From assembly GCA_963736175.1 (NCBI GenBank), contig CAVTNU010000002.1, forward strand, positions 186,001 through 250,000: a stretch of DNA of 64,000 nt, in the 5' to 3' direction. Positions 1 to 9,817 of the stretch are shown here, in pieces. The translations under genes and the position numbers were made by a program. The stretch is from Rhodoblastus sp963736175 (lineage in GTDB: Bacteria; Pseudomonadota; Alphaproteobacteria; Rhizobiales; Beijerinckiaceae). Position 1 is the first letter of the stretch; each line of letters opens with the position of its first letter. The notes under the pieces are model-generated. The model worked only from the letters and a program-made list of their open reading frames with translations. It had not been told where the DNA came from and searched no databases.

Positions 1-480
1 GACCATCACCAGCCGTTCGACGCCGGCGACCTTAGCCGGCGCGGCGTTCATCAGCACGGAGGAAGGATAGCTGGCGGTGCCGCCGGGCACATAGAGCCCC
101 ACGGCTTCGATGGCGCTCCAGCGCCAACCCAGCTCCACCCCCGCCTCGTCGACAAAACGCAGGTCCTGCGGCTTCTGGCGTTGGTGAAAAGCGACGATGC
201 GGCGATAGGCGAGTTCGAGCGCGTCAAGTTGCTCGCGCGAGCACAAGGCTACCGCCTCGTCCACGTCCGCCGCCGAAACGCGCATGGTCTGCGCCGTCAA
301 TTCGAGACGGTCGAAACGGCGCGTGTAGTCGATCAGGGCGTCGTCGCCGCGCGTCACCACGTCGGCGATGATATCGCGCACGATGTGGTCGACATCCTCG
401 GCGCTCTCGCGCTTCATGTGCAGAAGCATTTCGAAAGCCTGTTCGAATCCTTCGGCGCTGGCGTCGAGCCTGATCGGCAT
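1..480 (-). CDS. hisD: Histidinol dehydrogenase, N-terminal part (runs off the window)
   Basis: The last two steps of histidine synthesis, oxidising L-histidinol to histidine with NAD and Zn, are the known role of this family. Reading the minus strand from an ATG at 478-480 gives exactly 160 open codons to base 1, beginning MPIRLDASAEGFEQAF and including GVELGWRWSAIEAVGLYVPGG, a conserved N-terminal HisD block. The family is about 430 residues, so the C-terminal two thirds, with the catalytic His/Glu and Zn ligands, lie outside the window. A GGAGG lies about 10 nt upstream of the ATG. The neighbour at 658 (DUF2948) is a usual companion of hisD in alphaproteobacteria. Confidence 0.9.
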   Translation of the reverse strand, partial: MPIRLDASAEGFEQAFEMLLHMKRESAEDVDHIVRDIIADVVTRGDDALIDYTRRFDRLELTAQTMRVSAADVDEAVALCSREQLDALELAYRRIVAFHQRQKPQDLRFVDEAGVELGWRWSAIEAVGLYVPGGTASYPSSVLMNAAPAKVAGVERLVMV

Positions 481-657
481 TTCCTGTCGTCCTCCGCGAT
501 GGCGCGGGCGTCTGGCCGCCCGGCGACTCATCGAATGATCTTTCAGCCTATCCGCGAGAGCGGGGCGCGTCTTCACGGAATCAAAACGCTCGCTCGAACT
601 TTTTGTTCTAACGCAGGATATTGTCCAGAAACTCCAGTATTTTCTGGCGACCTTGCT

Positions 658-1137
658 CTATGCGACCTCGGGCGCGTCGTCGATAGGATGGCCCGGCGCG
701 CGGCGCGTCGGCCAACGCGGCCCGATGTCGCGCATCTGGCCCTCGAGGCACTCGACGTCGAGACGCAGAGCGCAGCCGCCGGAGAAGGTCAGGACGATCT
801 GGCCGGAGGGGGCCTCCCCCGGCGTGAATTCGATATGCAGCAGATTGAGAATGTCGTTTGGTCGATCCTGTCGGAAACCGAGGCGGGATACGCCGAGCAC
901 CCGCTCGAAATGCAGGCCCGCGCGACAGCGCTCCATGCGGCCCTTGGTCATCCCCGCCCAGTCGAACCGGTTGAGCGCCAGCACGAAGCGCTTTTGCTCC
1001 GGCAGGAAGATCATGTCGCCGACGCGCGTTACGGCGTCCTGCAAATGCGTCGAAAAGACGGAGAGATCATCGACGTCAAGCGCCGCCAGCCGCAGAAATG
1101 CGGGTTCGGAGTTTTCCGCGGGCAAGTCCTCAGTCAT
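658..1137 (-). CDS. DUF2948 family protein
   Basis: A 159-residue cytoplasmic protein of unknown function. The start MTEDLPAENSEP at 1137 is preferred over an in-frame ATG 39 codons upstream because the family begins just before the block LRLAALDVDDLSVFSTHLQD, which is visible at residues 14-33. The core motif FDWAG and the C-terminal LTFSGGCALRLDVECLEG also fit. DUF2948 genes are typically placed beside hisD, as here (177 bp away, same strand), so co-expression with histidine synthesis is plausible. No catalytic residues are recognised. Confidence 0.8.
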   Translation of the reverse strand: MTEDLPAENSEPAFLRLAALDVDDLSVFSTHLQDAVTRVGDMIFLPEQKRFVLALNRFDWAGMTKGRMERCRAGLHFERVLGVSRLGFRQDRPNDILNLLHIEFTPGEAPSGQIVLTFSGGCALRLDVECLEGQMRDIGPRWPTRRAPGHPIDDAPEVA

Positions 1138-1272
1138 GGCCGACCTTTCGCCTGCTCTGTTACAGGGACGGCGGCAAAGAGGCAAGAAACGCCGGCCGCT
1201 TTCGCGTCCCGTTAATTGGAACAACAGCGCGCCGCGCCCGGCGCGAGCGGTCAAAGCGGCGAACGGACGATT

Positions 1273-2550
1273 TCACGGCAGATAGAGCAAGGCGCGGAAA
1301 TCATTGACATTGGTCCGCGTCGGCCCGGTCATCGTGAGATCGCCGGCGATGGCGAAAACGGCGTAGGAATCGTGCTTGGCCAGCGCGTCCCGCGGATCGA
1401 GGCCCGCCCGCGCGGCGCGCTGAAGGGTTTGCGGCGAAAAGAACGCTCCGGCGTTGTCTTCGCTGCCGTCGATCCCGTCGGTGTCGGCGGCGAGGCCGAA
1501 ACACCGGTCTTCGTTCTGGAGGGACAGGGCCGCGCTCAGCAGATATTCGCTGTTGCGCCCGCCCCGCCCGGGATGCGCGCCGCCGCTCAACGTCACGCTG
1601 GTCTCGCCGCCCGACAGCAGACAGATAGGATGCGGCTTGCCGAAACAGGCGCGCAGCATGGCGCCGTGAATCCTGCCGAGATCGCGCGCCTCGCCTTCGA
1701 GCGCCTCGCCGAGAAGCACCGTCTCGCAGCCGGCCTTGTCGAGCGCGGCTTTAGCCGCCGCCAGCGCTTGCGCCGGATTCATGACAAGCTCGTTGTCGAC
1801 GAGCGGCGAAACGGCCTTCGGCGTTTCATTGGCCTCGTCCCGCAGGGCGGCGAGCGCCGAGGCGGGCAAGGCCAGCCGCCAGCGCGCGACGATGTCGCGC
1901 GCTTGCGCCAGCGTCGACGCGTCGGCGACGGTCGGGCCGGAGGCGATGGCGGACAAATCGTCGCCCGGCACGTCGGAAACGATCAAGGCTTTGATCGCCG
2001 TCGCCGGCGCGAATTGCGGCAGGCGCCCGCCCTTGATGCGCGAAAGGTGTTTGCGCAGGATGTTGATGTCGGCGATCGGCGCGCCGCTCGCCAGCAGGGC
2101 GCGGTTGACGGCCTGTTTGTCCGCAAGACTGACGCCGGGCGCCGGGGCGCAGAGCAGGGATGAGCCGCCGCCCGACATCAGCGCGACGATCAGATCGTCG
2201 GGTGCGAGGTTTTGCAGGGCGCCGATCAGGCGCTGCGTCGCGAGAAATCCGGCCGCGTCGGGAACCGGATGGGCGGCTTCGACGATCTCGATCGCCCGCG
2301 TCGGCGCGCCGTGGCCGTAACGGGTGACAACGAGGCCCGACAACGGCCCGCCGCGCCAGGCCTGTTCGAAGGCTGCCGCCATCGCCGCCGAGCCCTTGCC
2401 GGCGCCGATGACGAAAGTCCGCCCTTTCGGCGCCGTCGGCGTGAAACGTGGCAGAAAGGTTTCCGGCTGCGCCGTCGCCACGCAGGCGTCAAAGGCGCGC
2501 CGCAGCAGGGCGCGGGCGAAGTCCTCACGGTGGCCGGCGGCCTGCGTCAT
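1273..2550 (-). CDS. gck: Glycerate 2-kinase (MOFRL family)
   Basis: Phosphorylates D-glycerate to 2-phosphoglycerate. In serine-cycle methylotrophs this step returns carbon to central metabolism; elsewhere it serves glyoxylate, tartrate or hydroxypyruvate use. At 425 residues it has the usual family length. The N-terminal DUF4147 domain shows FVIGAGKGSAAMA (about residues 46-58) and the nucleotide-binding loop MSGGGSSLLCAP. The C-terminal MOFRL domain shows GRGGRNSEYLL and ends TNVNDFRALLYLP. Older databases call the family TtuD or hydroxypyruvate reductase. The gene ends 135 bp before DUF2948 and begins 36 bp after the TetR stop, so all three may be read together. Confidence 0.85.
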   Translation of the reverse strand: MTQAAGHREDFARALLRRAFDACVATAQPETFLPRFTPTAPKGRTFVIGAGKGSAAMAAAFEQAWRGGPLSGLVVTRYGHGAPTRAIEIVEAAHPVPDAAGFLATQRLIGALQNLAPDDLIVALMSGGGSSLLCAPAPGVSLADKQAVNRALLASGAPIADINILRKHLSRIKGGRLPQFAPATAIKALIVSDVPGDDLSAIASGPTVADASTLAQARDIVARWRLALPASALAALRDEANETPKAVSPLVDNELVMNPAQALAAAKAALDKAGCETVLLGEALEGEARDLGRIHGAMLRACFGKPHPICLLSGGETSVTLSGGAHPGRGGRNSEYLLSAALSLQNEDRCFGLAADTDGIDGSEDNAGAFFSPQTLQRAARAGLDPRDALAKHDSYAVFAIAGDLTMTGPTRTNVNDFRALLYLP

Positions 2551-2586
2551 GGCGTCTCCACTTGCCGATCGCGGATTTTCGCCGCT

Positions 2587-3183
2587 TCAGTGTCTGGGTT
2601 TGAGTCCGTCGAAAATCATGTCGCGGTAAAGCGCGAATATGTCTTTCTCGCTCAGCGCTCCCTTGGGGCTATACCAGTTGCAGACGCCCGTCAGCATGGC
2701 CAGAACGCCATAGGCCATGATGCGCGCATCGCCGGGGGCGAAGGCGCCGCTCGCCTGACCGGCTTTGAGAATGTCGATCAGACGCGCCTCATAGGCGGCG
2801 CGCAGGGCGACGATGACGCGATAGTTCTTCGGCTCCAGCGCGCGCAGTTCGGAATAGGAGATGAACACCTCCTTTTTGCGCGTAACGTGATAATTGATGT
2901 GGAAGGCGATAAAGGTCTCGAGCGCGCGCGCCGGTCCGCCGACGCCTTCGAGCGTCTTGGCGAGATCGGCGAGCAGGCTTTCCATATGTAGGCGGATGAG
3001 GTCGAACAGCAGCTCCTGCTTGGTGGCGATATGATTATAGAGCGATCCTGGCTGCAAACCCGCCTTGGCCGCCAATTGGCGCAGGCTCATCGCCGCATAG
3101 CCATGTTCGAAGATCAGGGCCAGACCCGCCCGCCTGATGGCTTGTAGCGTCTTGGGCCCGTGCGAGCCGACGGTGCGCGCCAT
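2587..3183 (-). CDS. TetR-family repressor, probable regulator of leucine catabolism
   Basis: A 198-residue regulator. The N-terminal helix-turn-helix (about residues 12-60) contains FEHGYAAMSLRQLAAKAGLQ and GSLYNHIATKQELL, typical TetR recognition-helix sequence. The rest is an all-helical ligand pocket of the type found in regulators that sense acyl-CoA. It is divergent from ivd-mccB-mccA across a 134-bp gap carrying a -35-like TTGACA and a palindrome at 3274-3289. By position it probably represses that operon and itself, releasing on an acyl-CoA; that is inference. No symbol is given because LiuR-type regulators of leucine catabolism are usually MerR proteins. Confidence 0.8.
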   Translation of the reverse strand: MARTVGSHGPKTLQAIRRAGLALIFEHGYAAMSLRQLAAKAGLQPGSLYNHIATKQELLFDLIRLHMESLLADLAKTLEGVGGPARALETFIAFHINYHVTRKKEVFISYSELRALEPKNYRVIVALRAAYEARLIDILKAGQASGAFAPGDARIMAYGVLAMLTGVCNWYSPKGALSEKDIFALYRDMIFDGLKPRH

Positions 3184-3256
3184 GCGAAGACCATTCTTTC
3201 ATTTTTCTTGCGCCGAGTTTGGCGACGATGATTCTATTAAACGCCATAAAACGCGC

Positions 3257-3289
3257 TTGACAAGGGCCATTATACGAACAAATGTACGT
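3257..3289 (+). promoter_or_regulatory. Putative ivd promoter -35 and TetR operator
   Basis: TTGACA at 3257-3262 is followed by a 16-nt imperfect palindrome at 3274-3289, ACGAACAAATGTACGT, whose halves match at 6 of 8 positions. It sits between the divergent TetR and ivd start codons and about 30 nt upstream of the ivd ATG. A repressor bound here would cover the -10 region. The exact -10 is not clear. Confidence 0.35.
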
Positions 3290-3317
3290 TTTTAAAATGC
3301 TGAGGGAAACGCCGTTC

Positions 3318-4490
3318 ATGATACCCAACGCCGCGCCGCGCTTTAACTTTGATCTGGGCGAAACCGCCGACGCGATCCGCCAGACCGCGGAGAATTTTTC
3401 GCAGGCCGAGATCGCGCCGCGCGCCGCCGAAATCGATCGGACCAACCAGTTCCCGCGCGATCTCTGGCCGAAGATGGGGGCGCTCGGCCTGCATGGCGTG
3501 ACGGTCGAGGAAGAATACGGCGGCGCCGGCCTCGGCTATCTCGAGCATGTGCTGACGATGGAGGAGGTCAGCCGCGCCTCCGCCTCGGTCGGCCTTTCCT
3601 ATGGCGCCCATTCCAACCTTTGCATCAACCAGATGCGGCGCAACGGCAATGAAGCGCAGAAACGCAAATATCTTCCCAGGCTGATTTCCGGCGAACATGT
3701 CGGCGCCCTCGCGATGTCGGAGCCGGGCGCCGGCTCCGATGTCGTGTCGATGCGCACGCGCGCCGACAAGAAGGGCGATCGCTATGTCCTCAACGGCGTG
3801 AAAATGTGGATCACCAATGGTCCTATCGCCGAGACCCTGATCGTCTACGCCAAGACCGACCCCTCCGCCGGCGCGCGCGGCATCACCGCCTTCATCGTCG
3901 AAAAAGGCTTCAAGGGTTTTTCCACCGCGCAAAAGCTCGACAAGCTCGGCATGCGCGGCTCGGACACCTGTGAGCTGGTGTTCGAAGATTGCGAGGTTCC
4001 GGAAGAAAACGTGCTGGGCAAAGTCGGCAAAGGCGTCAACGTGCTGATGTCCGGCCTCGATTACGAACGGGCCGTGCTCGCCGCCGGGCCTTTGGGCATC
4101 ATGCAGGCGGCGATGGACGTGGTCTTTCCCTATATTCGCGAGCGCAAGCAGTTCGGCCAGTCGATCGGCGAATTTCAGCTCGTGCAGGGCAAGGTCGCCG
4201 ACATGTATGTGATGATGAACGCCTGTCGCTCTTACGTCTACAATGTCGCGCGCGCCTGCGACCGGCATGAGACGACGCGCGAGGACGCCGCCGGCGCCAT
4301 CCTTTTGGCCGCGGAACAGGCGACGAAAATCGCGCTCGACGCCATCCAGCTGCTCGGCGGCAACGGCTATATCAATGATTATCCGACGGGACGCCTGCTG
4401 CGCGACGCCAAGCTCTACGAGATCGGCGCGGGAACAAGCGAAATCCGCCGCATGCTGATCGGCCGCGAATTATTCGCCAAGACGGCATGA
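3318..4490 (+). CDS. ivd: Isovaleryl-CoA dehydrogenase
   Basis: FAD enzyme oxidising isovaleryl-CoA to 3-methylcrotonyl-CoA in leucine breakdown and passing electrons to ETF. The start MIPNAAPRFNF is chosen over an upstream in-frame ATG because this family starts close to the FNFDLGETADAIR block and GAGG lies upstream at 3302. It has 390 residues, the usual length. Visible are the acyl-CoA dehydrogenase signatures ALAMSEPGAGSDVVSM and LLGGNGYINDYPTGRLLRDAK. A glutamate at residue 250 in GLDYERAVLAAGP is at the position that distinguishes isovaleryl-CoA dehydrogenases, whose catalytic Glu lies in an LERLVLAGGP-type motif, from other family members. It is the first gene of a run with mccB and mccA. 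Confidence 0.93.
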   Translation: MIPNAAPRFNFDLGETADAIRQTAENFSQAEIAPRAAEIDRTNQFPRDLWPKMGALGLHGVTVEEEYGGAGLGYLEHVLTMEEVSRASASVGLSYGAHSNLCINQMRRNGNEAQKRKYLPRLISGEHVGALAMSEPGAGSDVVSMRTRADKKGDRYVLNGVKMWITNGPIAETLIVYAKTDPSAGARGITAFIVEKGFKGFSTAQKLDKLGMRGSDTCELVFEDCEVPEENVLGKVGKGVNVLMSGLDYERAVLAAGPLGIMQAAMDVVFPYIRERKQFGQSIGEFQLVQGKVADMYVMMNACRSYVYNVARACDRHETTREDAAGAILLAAEQATKIALDAIQLLGGNGYINDYPTGRLLRDAKLYEIGAGTSEIRRMLIGRELFAKTA

Positions 4491-4574
4491 AGGGGCCGGC
4501 CGCCGCCGGAATCTTGTGAAGCGATAAGCCATGCGATTTGTTCCAAGCGCATCACGCTCGAAAGGAAACGCCCG

Positions 4575-6182
<1,608 letters not shown>

Positions 6183-6196
6183 GGGATGGACAACGC

Positions 6197-8173
6197 ATGG
6201 CCAAGAAGCTCACATCCGTCCTCGTCGCCAACCGCGGCGAAATCGCCTGTCGCGTCATCAAGGCCGCTAAACGGCTCGGCTTGCGCGCCATTGCCGTCTA
6301 TTCCGACGCCGACGCCGGCTCGCTCGCCGTGCGGATGGCCGATGAAGCCGTGCATATCGGCCCCTCGCCGGCGAAGGATTCCTATCTCGACATGGCCAGG
6401 ATCATCGCCGCCGCCAAACAAAGCGGCGCCGACTGCATTCATCCGGGCTATGGATTTTTGTCCGAGCGCGCCGAATTCGCCCGCCTTTGCGAGCAAAACG
6501 ACATCGTCTTCATCGGCCCGCCGGCCGAGGCGATTGAGGCGATGGGCCGCAAGGACGCCGCCAAGGCGCTGGTCGCCAAAGCGGGCGCGCCGGTCGTCCC
6601 GGGCTATCAAGGCGACGATCAGGACAGCGGCTTCCTGCATGAGGAAGCCGAGAAAATCGGTTTTCCGGTGCTCATCAAGGCGGTCGCCGGCGGCGGCGGC
6701 AAAGGCATGAAGCGCGTCGACGCGTCGACGGATTTCGACGCGGCGCTGGCGTCGGCCCAGCGCGAGGGCCAGAATTCCTTTGGCGATCCGCGCGTGCTGG
6801 TCGAGAAATACGTCTCAAGCCCGCGCCATATCGAAATCCAGATTTTCGCCGACGCGCACGGCAATATCGTCCATCTGTTCGAACGCGATTGTTCGCTGCA
6901 ACGGCGCCATCAGAAGGTCATGGAGGAGGCGCCGGCCCCCGGCATGACCAAAAAAATGCGCGCCGCGATGGGCAAGGCGGCGGTGGAGGCGGCCCGCGCG
7001 GTGAATTATGTCGGCGCCGGCACGGTCGAATTCATCGTCGACGCCAGCCAAGGCCTGAAACCCGATCGCTTCTATTTCATGGAAATGAATACGCGCCTGC
7101 AAGTCGAGCATCCCGTCACCGAGGCGATCGCGGGCCTCGATCTCGTCGCCCTCCAATTCAAGGTCGCCGCCGGCGAAAAACTGCCGTTCAAACAGGATGA
7201 TCTGAAGATCGACGGCTGGGCGGTCGAGGCGCGCCTTTACGCCGAAGAGCCGGAGAACGGCTTTTTGCCGTCGACCGGCAAGCTCTACGCCTGGCGCGCG
7301 CCGGAAGGTGAGGCGATCAGGGTCGATTGCGGCGTGCGCGCGGGCGATGACATTTCGCCCTTCTACGATCCGATGATCGCCAAAATCATCGCCCATGGCG
7401 ACGATCGCGCGCAGGCCCTTGACCGGCTCGAACAGGCGCTCGCGGCGACGCTGGTCGCCGGGCCGAAGACCAACCTGGCTTTCCTTCGCGCCTTATGCCG
7501 CGCCGAAAAATTCCGCGGCGGCGATTTCGACACCGGCTTCATCGAAAACAATCTCGCGGCGCTGGGCGCCGTTCCGCAGCCGCTCGACAAGGCCGCGGCC
7601 AATATCGGCGCGGCGCATTTGACGACGGCGCGGGGGCAAAAATGGCGCGAGCGCGGGCTCGCGTTATCGTCGCTCGGCGCGAACGACGCTTTCGCGGAGA
7701 TCGATCATTTCAATCTGAGCGGGCGTCACGACGTCGGCTACCGGGTCGTCGCGGAGGGCGAACCCTATGAGGCGCGCCTCGTGTTCGAGGCCGGACGCGC
7801 GCTCCCGGCGCCGATGGACGAAAGGCCTCGCCCCGTCGAGATCGTCGTGACCGACAGCGGAGTCATCGTCGTCCGCGACGGTCGGCAGACGCGGGTGGAG
7901 CCGTTCGATCCATTCGACGTCGACATCGAACATCTCGACGCCAGCGGCCTCGTCAAGGCGCCGATGCACGGCCGCCTCGTCGCGCTGTTTGTCAAGAACG
8001 GCGACGTTGTCGTCAAGGGTGATCGCCTCGCCGTCGTCGAGGCGATGAAGATGGAGCATGTCTTGCTGGCCCCAAGCGCCGGCGCCGTCGCCGGCCTGGC
8101 GCTGGAGGCGGGCGCGCAGGTCGCCGAGGGGGCCGTGCTGCTCAACGTCGTCGGCGCCGACGAGACGGCCTGA
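6197..8173 (+). CDS. mccA: 3-methylcrotonyl-CoA carboxylase, biotin carboxylase/biotin carrier (alpha) subunit
   Basis: Carboxylates its own biotin with ATP and bicarbonate, then presents it to MccB. The start MAKKLTSVLVANRGEIACRV is the canonical beginning of a biotin carboxylase; the reading frame stays open far upstream into mccB but that part is not coding. There are 658 residues. The biotin carboxylase/ATP-grasp domain spans about 1-450, with KAVAGGGGKGMK and EMNTRLQVEHPVTE. The C-terminal biotinyl domain carries the acceptor lysine, residue 618, in VVEAMKMEHV. Enoyl-CoA hydratase and HMG-CoA lyase genes, common next members of such operons, are not found downstream. Confidence 0.95.
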   Translation: MAKKLTSVLVANRGEIACRVIKAAKRLGLRAIAVYSDADAGSLAVRMADEAVHIGPSPAKDSYLDMARIIAAAKQSGADCIHPGYGFLSERAEFARLCEQNDIVFIGPPAEAIEAMGRKDAAKALVAKAGAPVVPGYQGDDQDSGFLHEEAEKIGFPVLIKAVAGGGGKGMKRVDASTDFDAALASAQREGQNSFGDPRVLVEKYVSSPRHIEIQIFADAHGNIVHLFERDCSLQRRHQKVMEEAPAPGMTKKMRAAMGKAAVEAARAVNYVGAGTVEFIVDASQGLKPDRFYFMEMNTRLQVEHPVTEAIAGLDLVALQFKVAAGEKLPFKQDDLKIDGWAVEARLYAEEPENGFLPSTGKLYAWRAPEGEAIRVDCGVRAGDDISPFYDPMIAKIIAHGDDRAQALDRLEQALAATLVAGPKTNLAFLRALCRAEKFRGGDFDTGFIENNLAALGAVPQPLDKAAANIGAAHLTTARGQKWRERGLALSSLGANDAFAEIDHFNLSGRHDVGYRVVAEGEPYEARLVFEAGRALPAPMDERPRPVEIVVTDSGVIVVRDGRQTRVEPFDPFDVDIEHLDASGLVKAPMHGRLVALFVKNGDVVVKGDRLAVVEAMKMEHVLLAPSAGAVAGLALEAGAQVAEGAVLLNVVGADETA

Positions 8174-8195
8174 GAAAGGCCCGTTCCGCCGCGTT

Positions 8196-9464
8196 TCAGC
8201 GGCGATCGACGGCGCGCCAACCAATATCCCGGCGGCAGAAGCCGTCAGGAAAATCGATGGCGTCGACGCCTTGATAGGCGAGCGCCCGCGCTTGCCCCAC
8301 ATCCGCGCCGACCCCGGTGACGTTGAGCACGCGCCCGCCATTGGCGAGGATGCGCCCGTCGGCTTGGCGCGTGCCGGCATGGGTGACGCTGACGCCGGGG
8401 ATTTGCTCGGCGCGTTCGATGCCGAGGATTTCGCCGCCCTTTTTCGGTTCGCCCGGATAGCCCTTGGCGGCGAGAACCACGGTCAGAGCGCATTGGTCCG
8501 ACAGGCGCACCATGTCCGGCAGCCGCCCCTCGGCGCAGGCCAGCGTCAGCGCCAGCAGGTCGTCCTCGAGGCGGGCCAGCATGACCTGGCATTCGGGATC
8601 GCCAAAGCGCGTATTGAATTCGATGAGCTTGGGCCCGTCCTTGCCGATCATCAGGCCGGCGAAAAGCACGCCTTTGAAGGGCGCGCCCTCGGCTTTCATC
8701 GCCGCCACGGTCGGCTCGATGATCTCGGCCATGACGCGCCGTTCGATCGCCGGCGTCACGACGGGCGCGGGCGAGTAGGCGCCCATGCCGCCGGTGTTGG
8801 GGCCGACGTCGCCGTCGCCGACCCGCTTGTGGTCCTGCGCCGAGGCGAAAGCGAGCGCCTTGTCGCCGTCGCTGAGGGCGAAGAACGAGGCCTCCTCGCC
8901 ATCGAGAAAGGCCTCGATCACCACCTGCGCGCCGGCGACGCCGAAGGCTCCGGCGAACATGTCCTCCACCGCCGCTTCGGCTTCGGGAAGGCTCATAGCG
9001 ACGACCACGCCCTTGCCGGCGGCCAGCCCGTCCGCCTTGACGACGATCGGCGCCCCTTGCGCGCGCAGATAGGCCAGGGCCTTGTCCTTGTCGTCGAAAC
9101 GTTCATAAGCGCCGGTCGGTATCGCATATTTGCGGCACAGATCCTTGGTGAAGCCCTTCGAGCCCTCAAGCCGGGCGGCGGCCTTGCTCGGCCCGAACGC
9201 CTTGACGCCGGCCGCCTCCAGCGCATCGACAAGCCCCTCGACCAAAGGCTGCTCGGGTCCGACAACGACGAAGCCGATGTTCTCGGCGCCACAGAAATCG
9301 ATCACGGCGCGATGGTCGGACGGGTTCAGCGCGACGTTTCGCGCGATCTGGCCTGTGCCGGGATTGCCGGGCGCGACGAACAGTTCGGCGAGCAACGGGC
9401 TTTTGACGAGGCTACGGGCCAGCGCGTGTTCGCGGCCGCCGGAGCCGATGAGAAGGACGTTCAT
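8196..9464 (-). CDS. purD: Phosphoribosylamine-glycine ligase (GAR synthetase)
   Basis: Second step of purine synthesis: ATP-dependent joining of glycine to phosphoribosylamine. The 422-residue protein starts MNVLLIGSGGREHALA, the classic PurD N-terminus, and carries GNPGTGQIARNV, the ATP-grasp segment IVVKADGLAAGKGVVVA, and EFNTRFGDPECQVM for metal and phosphate contacts. It converges on mccA with only 22 bp between stop codons. The 353-bp gap to xseA on its 5' side holds two palindromic repeats, so the promoter must share that gap. Confidence 0.96.
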   Translation of the reverse strand: MNVLLIGSGGREHALARSLVKSPLLAELFVAPGNPGTGQIARNVALNPSDHRAVIDFCGAENIGFVVVGPEQPLVEGLVDALEAAGVKAFGPSKAAARLEGSKGFTKDLCRKYAIPTGAYERFDDKDKALAYLRAQGAPIVVKADGLAAGKGVVVAMSLPEAEAAVEDMFAGAFGVAGAQVVIEAFLDGEEASFFALSDGDKALAFASAQDHKRVGDGDVGPNTGGMGAYSPAPVVTPAIERRVMAEIIEPTVAAMKAEGAPFKGVLFAGLMIGKDGPKLIEFNTRFGDPECQVMLARLEDDLLALTLACAEGRLPDMVRLSDQCALTVVLAAKGYPGEPKKGGEILGIERAEQIPGVSVTHAGTRQADGRILANGGRVLNVTGVGADVGQARALAYQGVDAIDFPDGFCRRDIGWRAVDRR

Positions 9465-9567
9465 TTTTGGTCCAGATTGCGCGGGCGCCGGGCCCGCTGA
9501 AGCGACTGGGGCTTTTTAGGCGAGGTTGGCGCCGCCTTCAACCTCCCGAGGGTCTGTGATTTGCGTC

Positions 9568-9593
9568 CCTTCTCCCCGTTTACGGGGAGAAGG
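9568..9593. repeat. Simple palindromic repeat, P1 form
   Basis: Perfect inverted repeat CCTTCTCCCCG / CGGGGAGAAGG around a TTTA loop. It is followed by GACAGGATCGGGGGCAGG, the tail seen at most copies in this window. It lies in the purD-xseA divergent gap. Confidence 0.85.
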
Positions 9594-9695
9594 ACAGGAT
9601 CGGGGGCAGGTGATTGGCCTCGATGATTCCGGCAATCAAAACGCGCACGACACCGACGACATTGAGCCCTCTTGCCCCCGCCCCTCGCCCGATCT

Positions 9696-9756
9696 CTCTC
9701 CCCGCATAGCCCGTCGAAAGACGGGCGTTCTCGCGAACGCCCTATTGCGGGGAGAG
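9696..9756. repeat. Branched palindromic repeat, P3 form
   Basis: Outer stem CTCTCCCCGCA / TGCGGGGAGAG (9696-9706 with 9746-9756). It encloses hairpin CCCGTC-GAAA-GACGGG (9710-9725) and hairpin GGGCGTTC-TCGC-GAACGCCC (9723-9742). The GGG at 9723-9725 can pair in either inner hairpin, so the two compete. The same fold recurs eight more times in the window. Confidence 0.85.
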
Positions 9757-9817
9757 GGCGCAGGGCGGCGCCACGCGGGGTCTCGCTAAACGCGCGCAAA
9801 CTTTTTATGCTGCGACG

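Noticed and set aside
601..614. Possible SOS box at TTTTTGTTCTAACG
   Set aside because: It lacks the GTTC-N7-GTTC or GAAC-N7-GAAC spacing used by alphaproteobacterial LexA.
9526..9789. Open frame across the purD-xseA gap
   Set aside because: Its protein is a translation of the palindromic repeats (IARRKTGVLANALLRGEG-type text seen in many frames of other copies) with no conserved domain.
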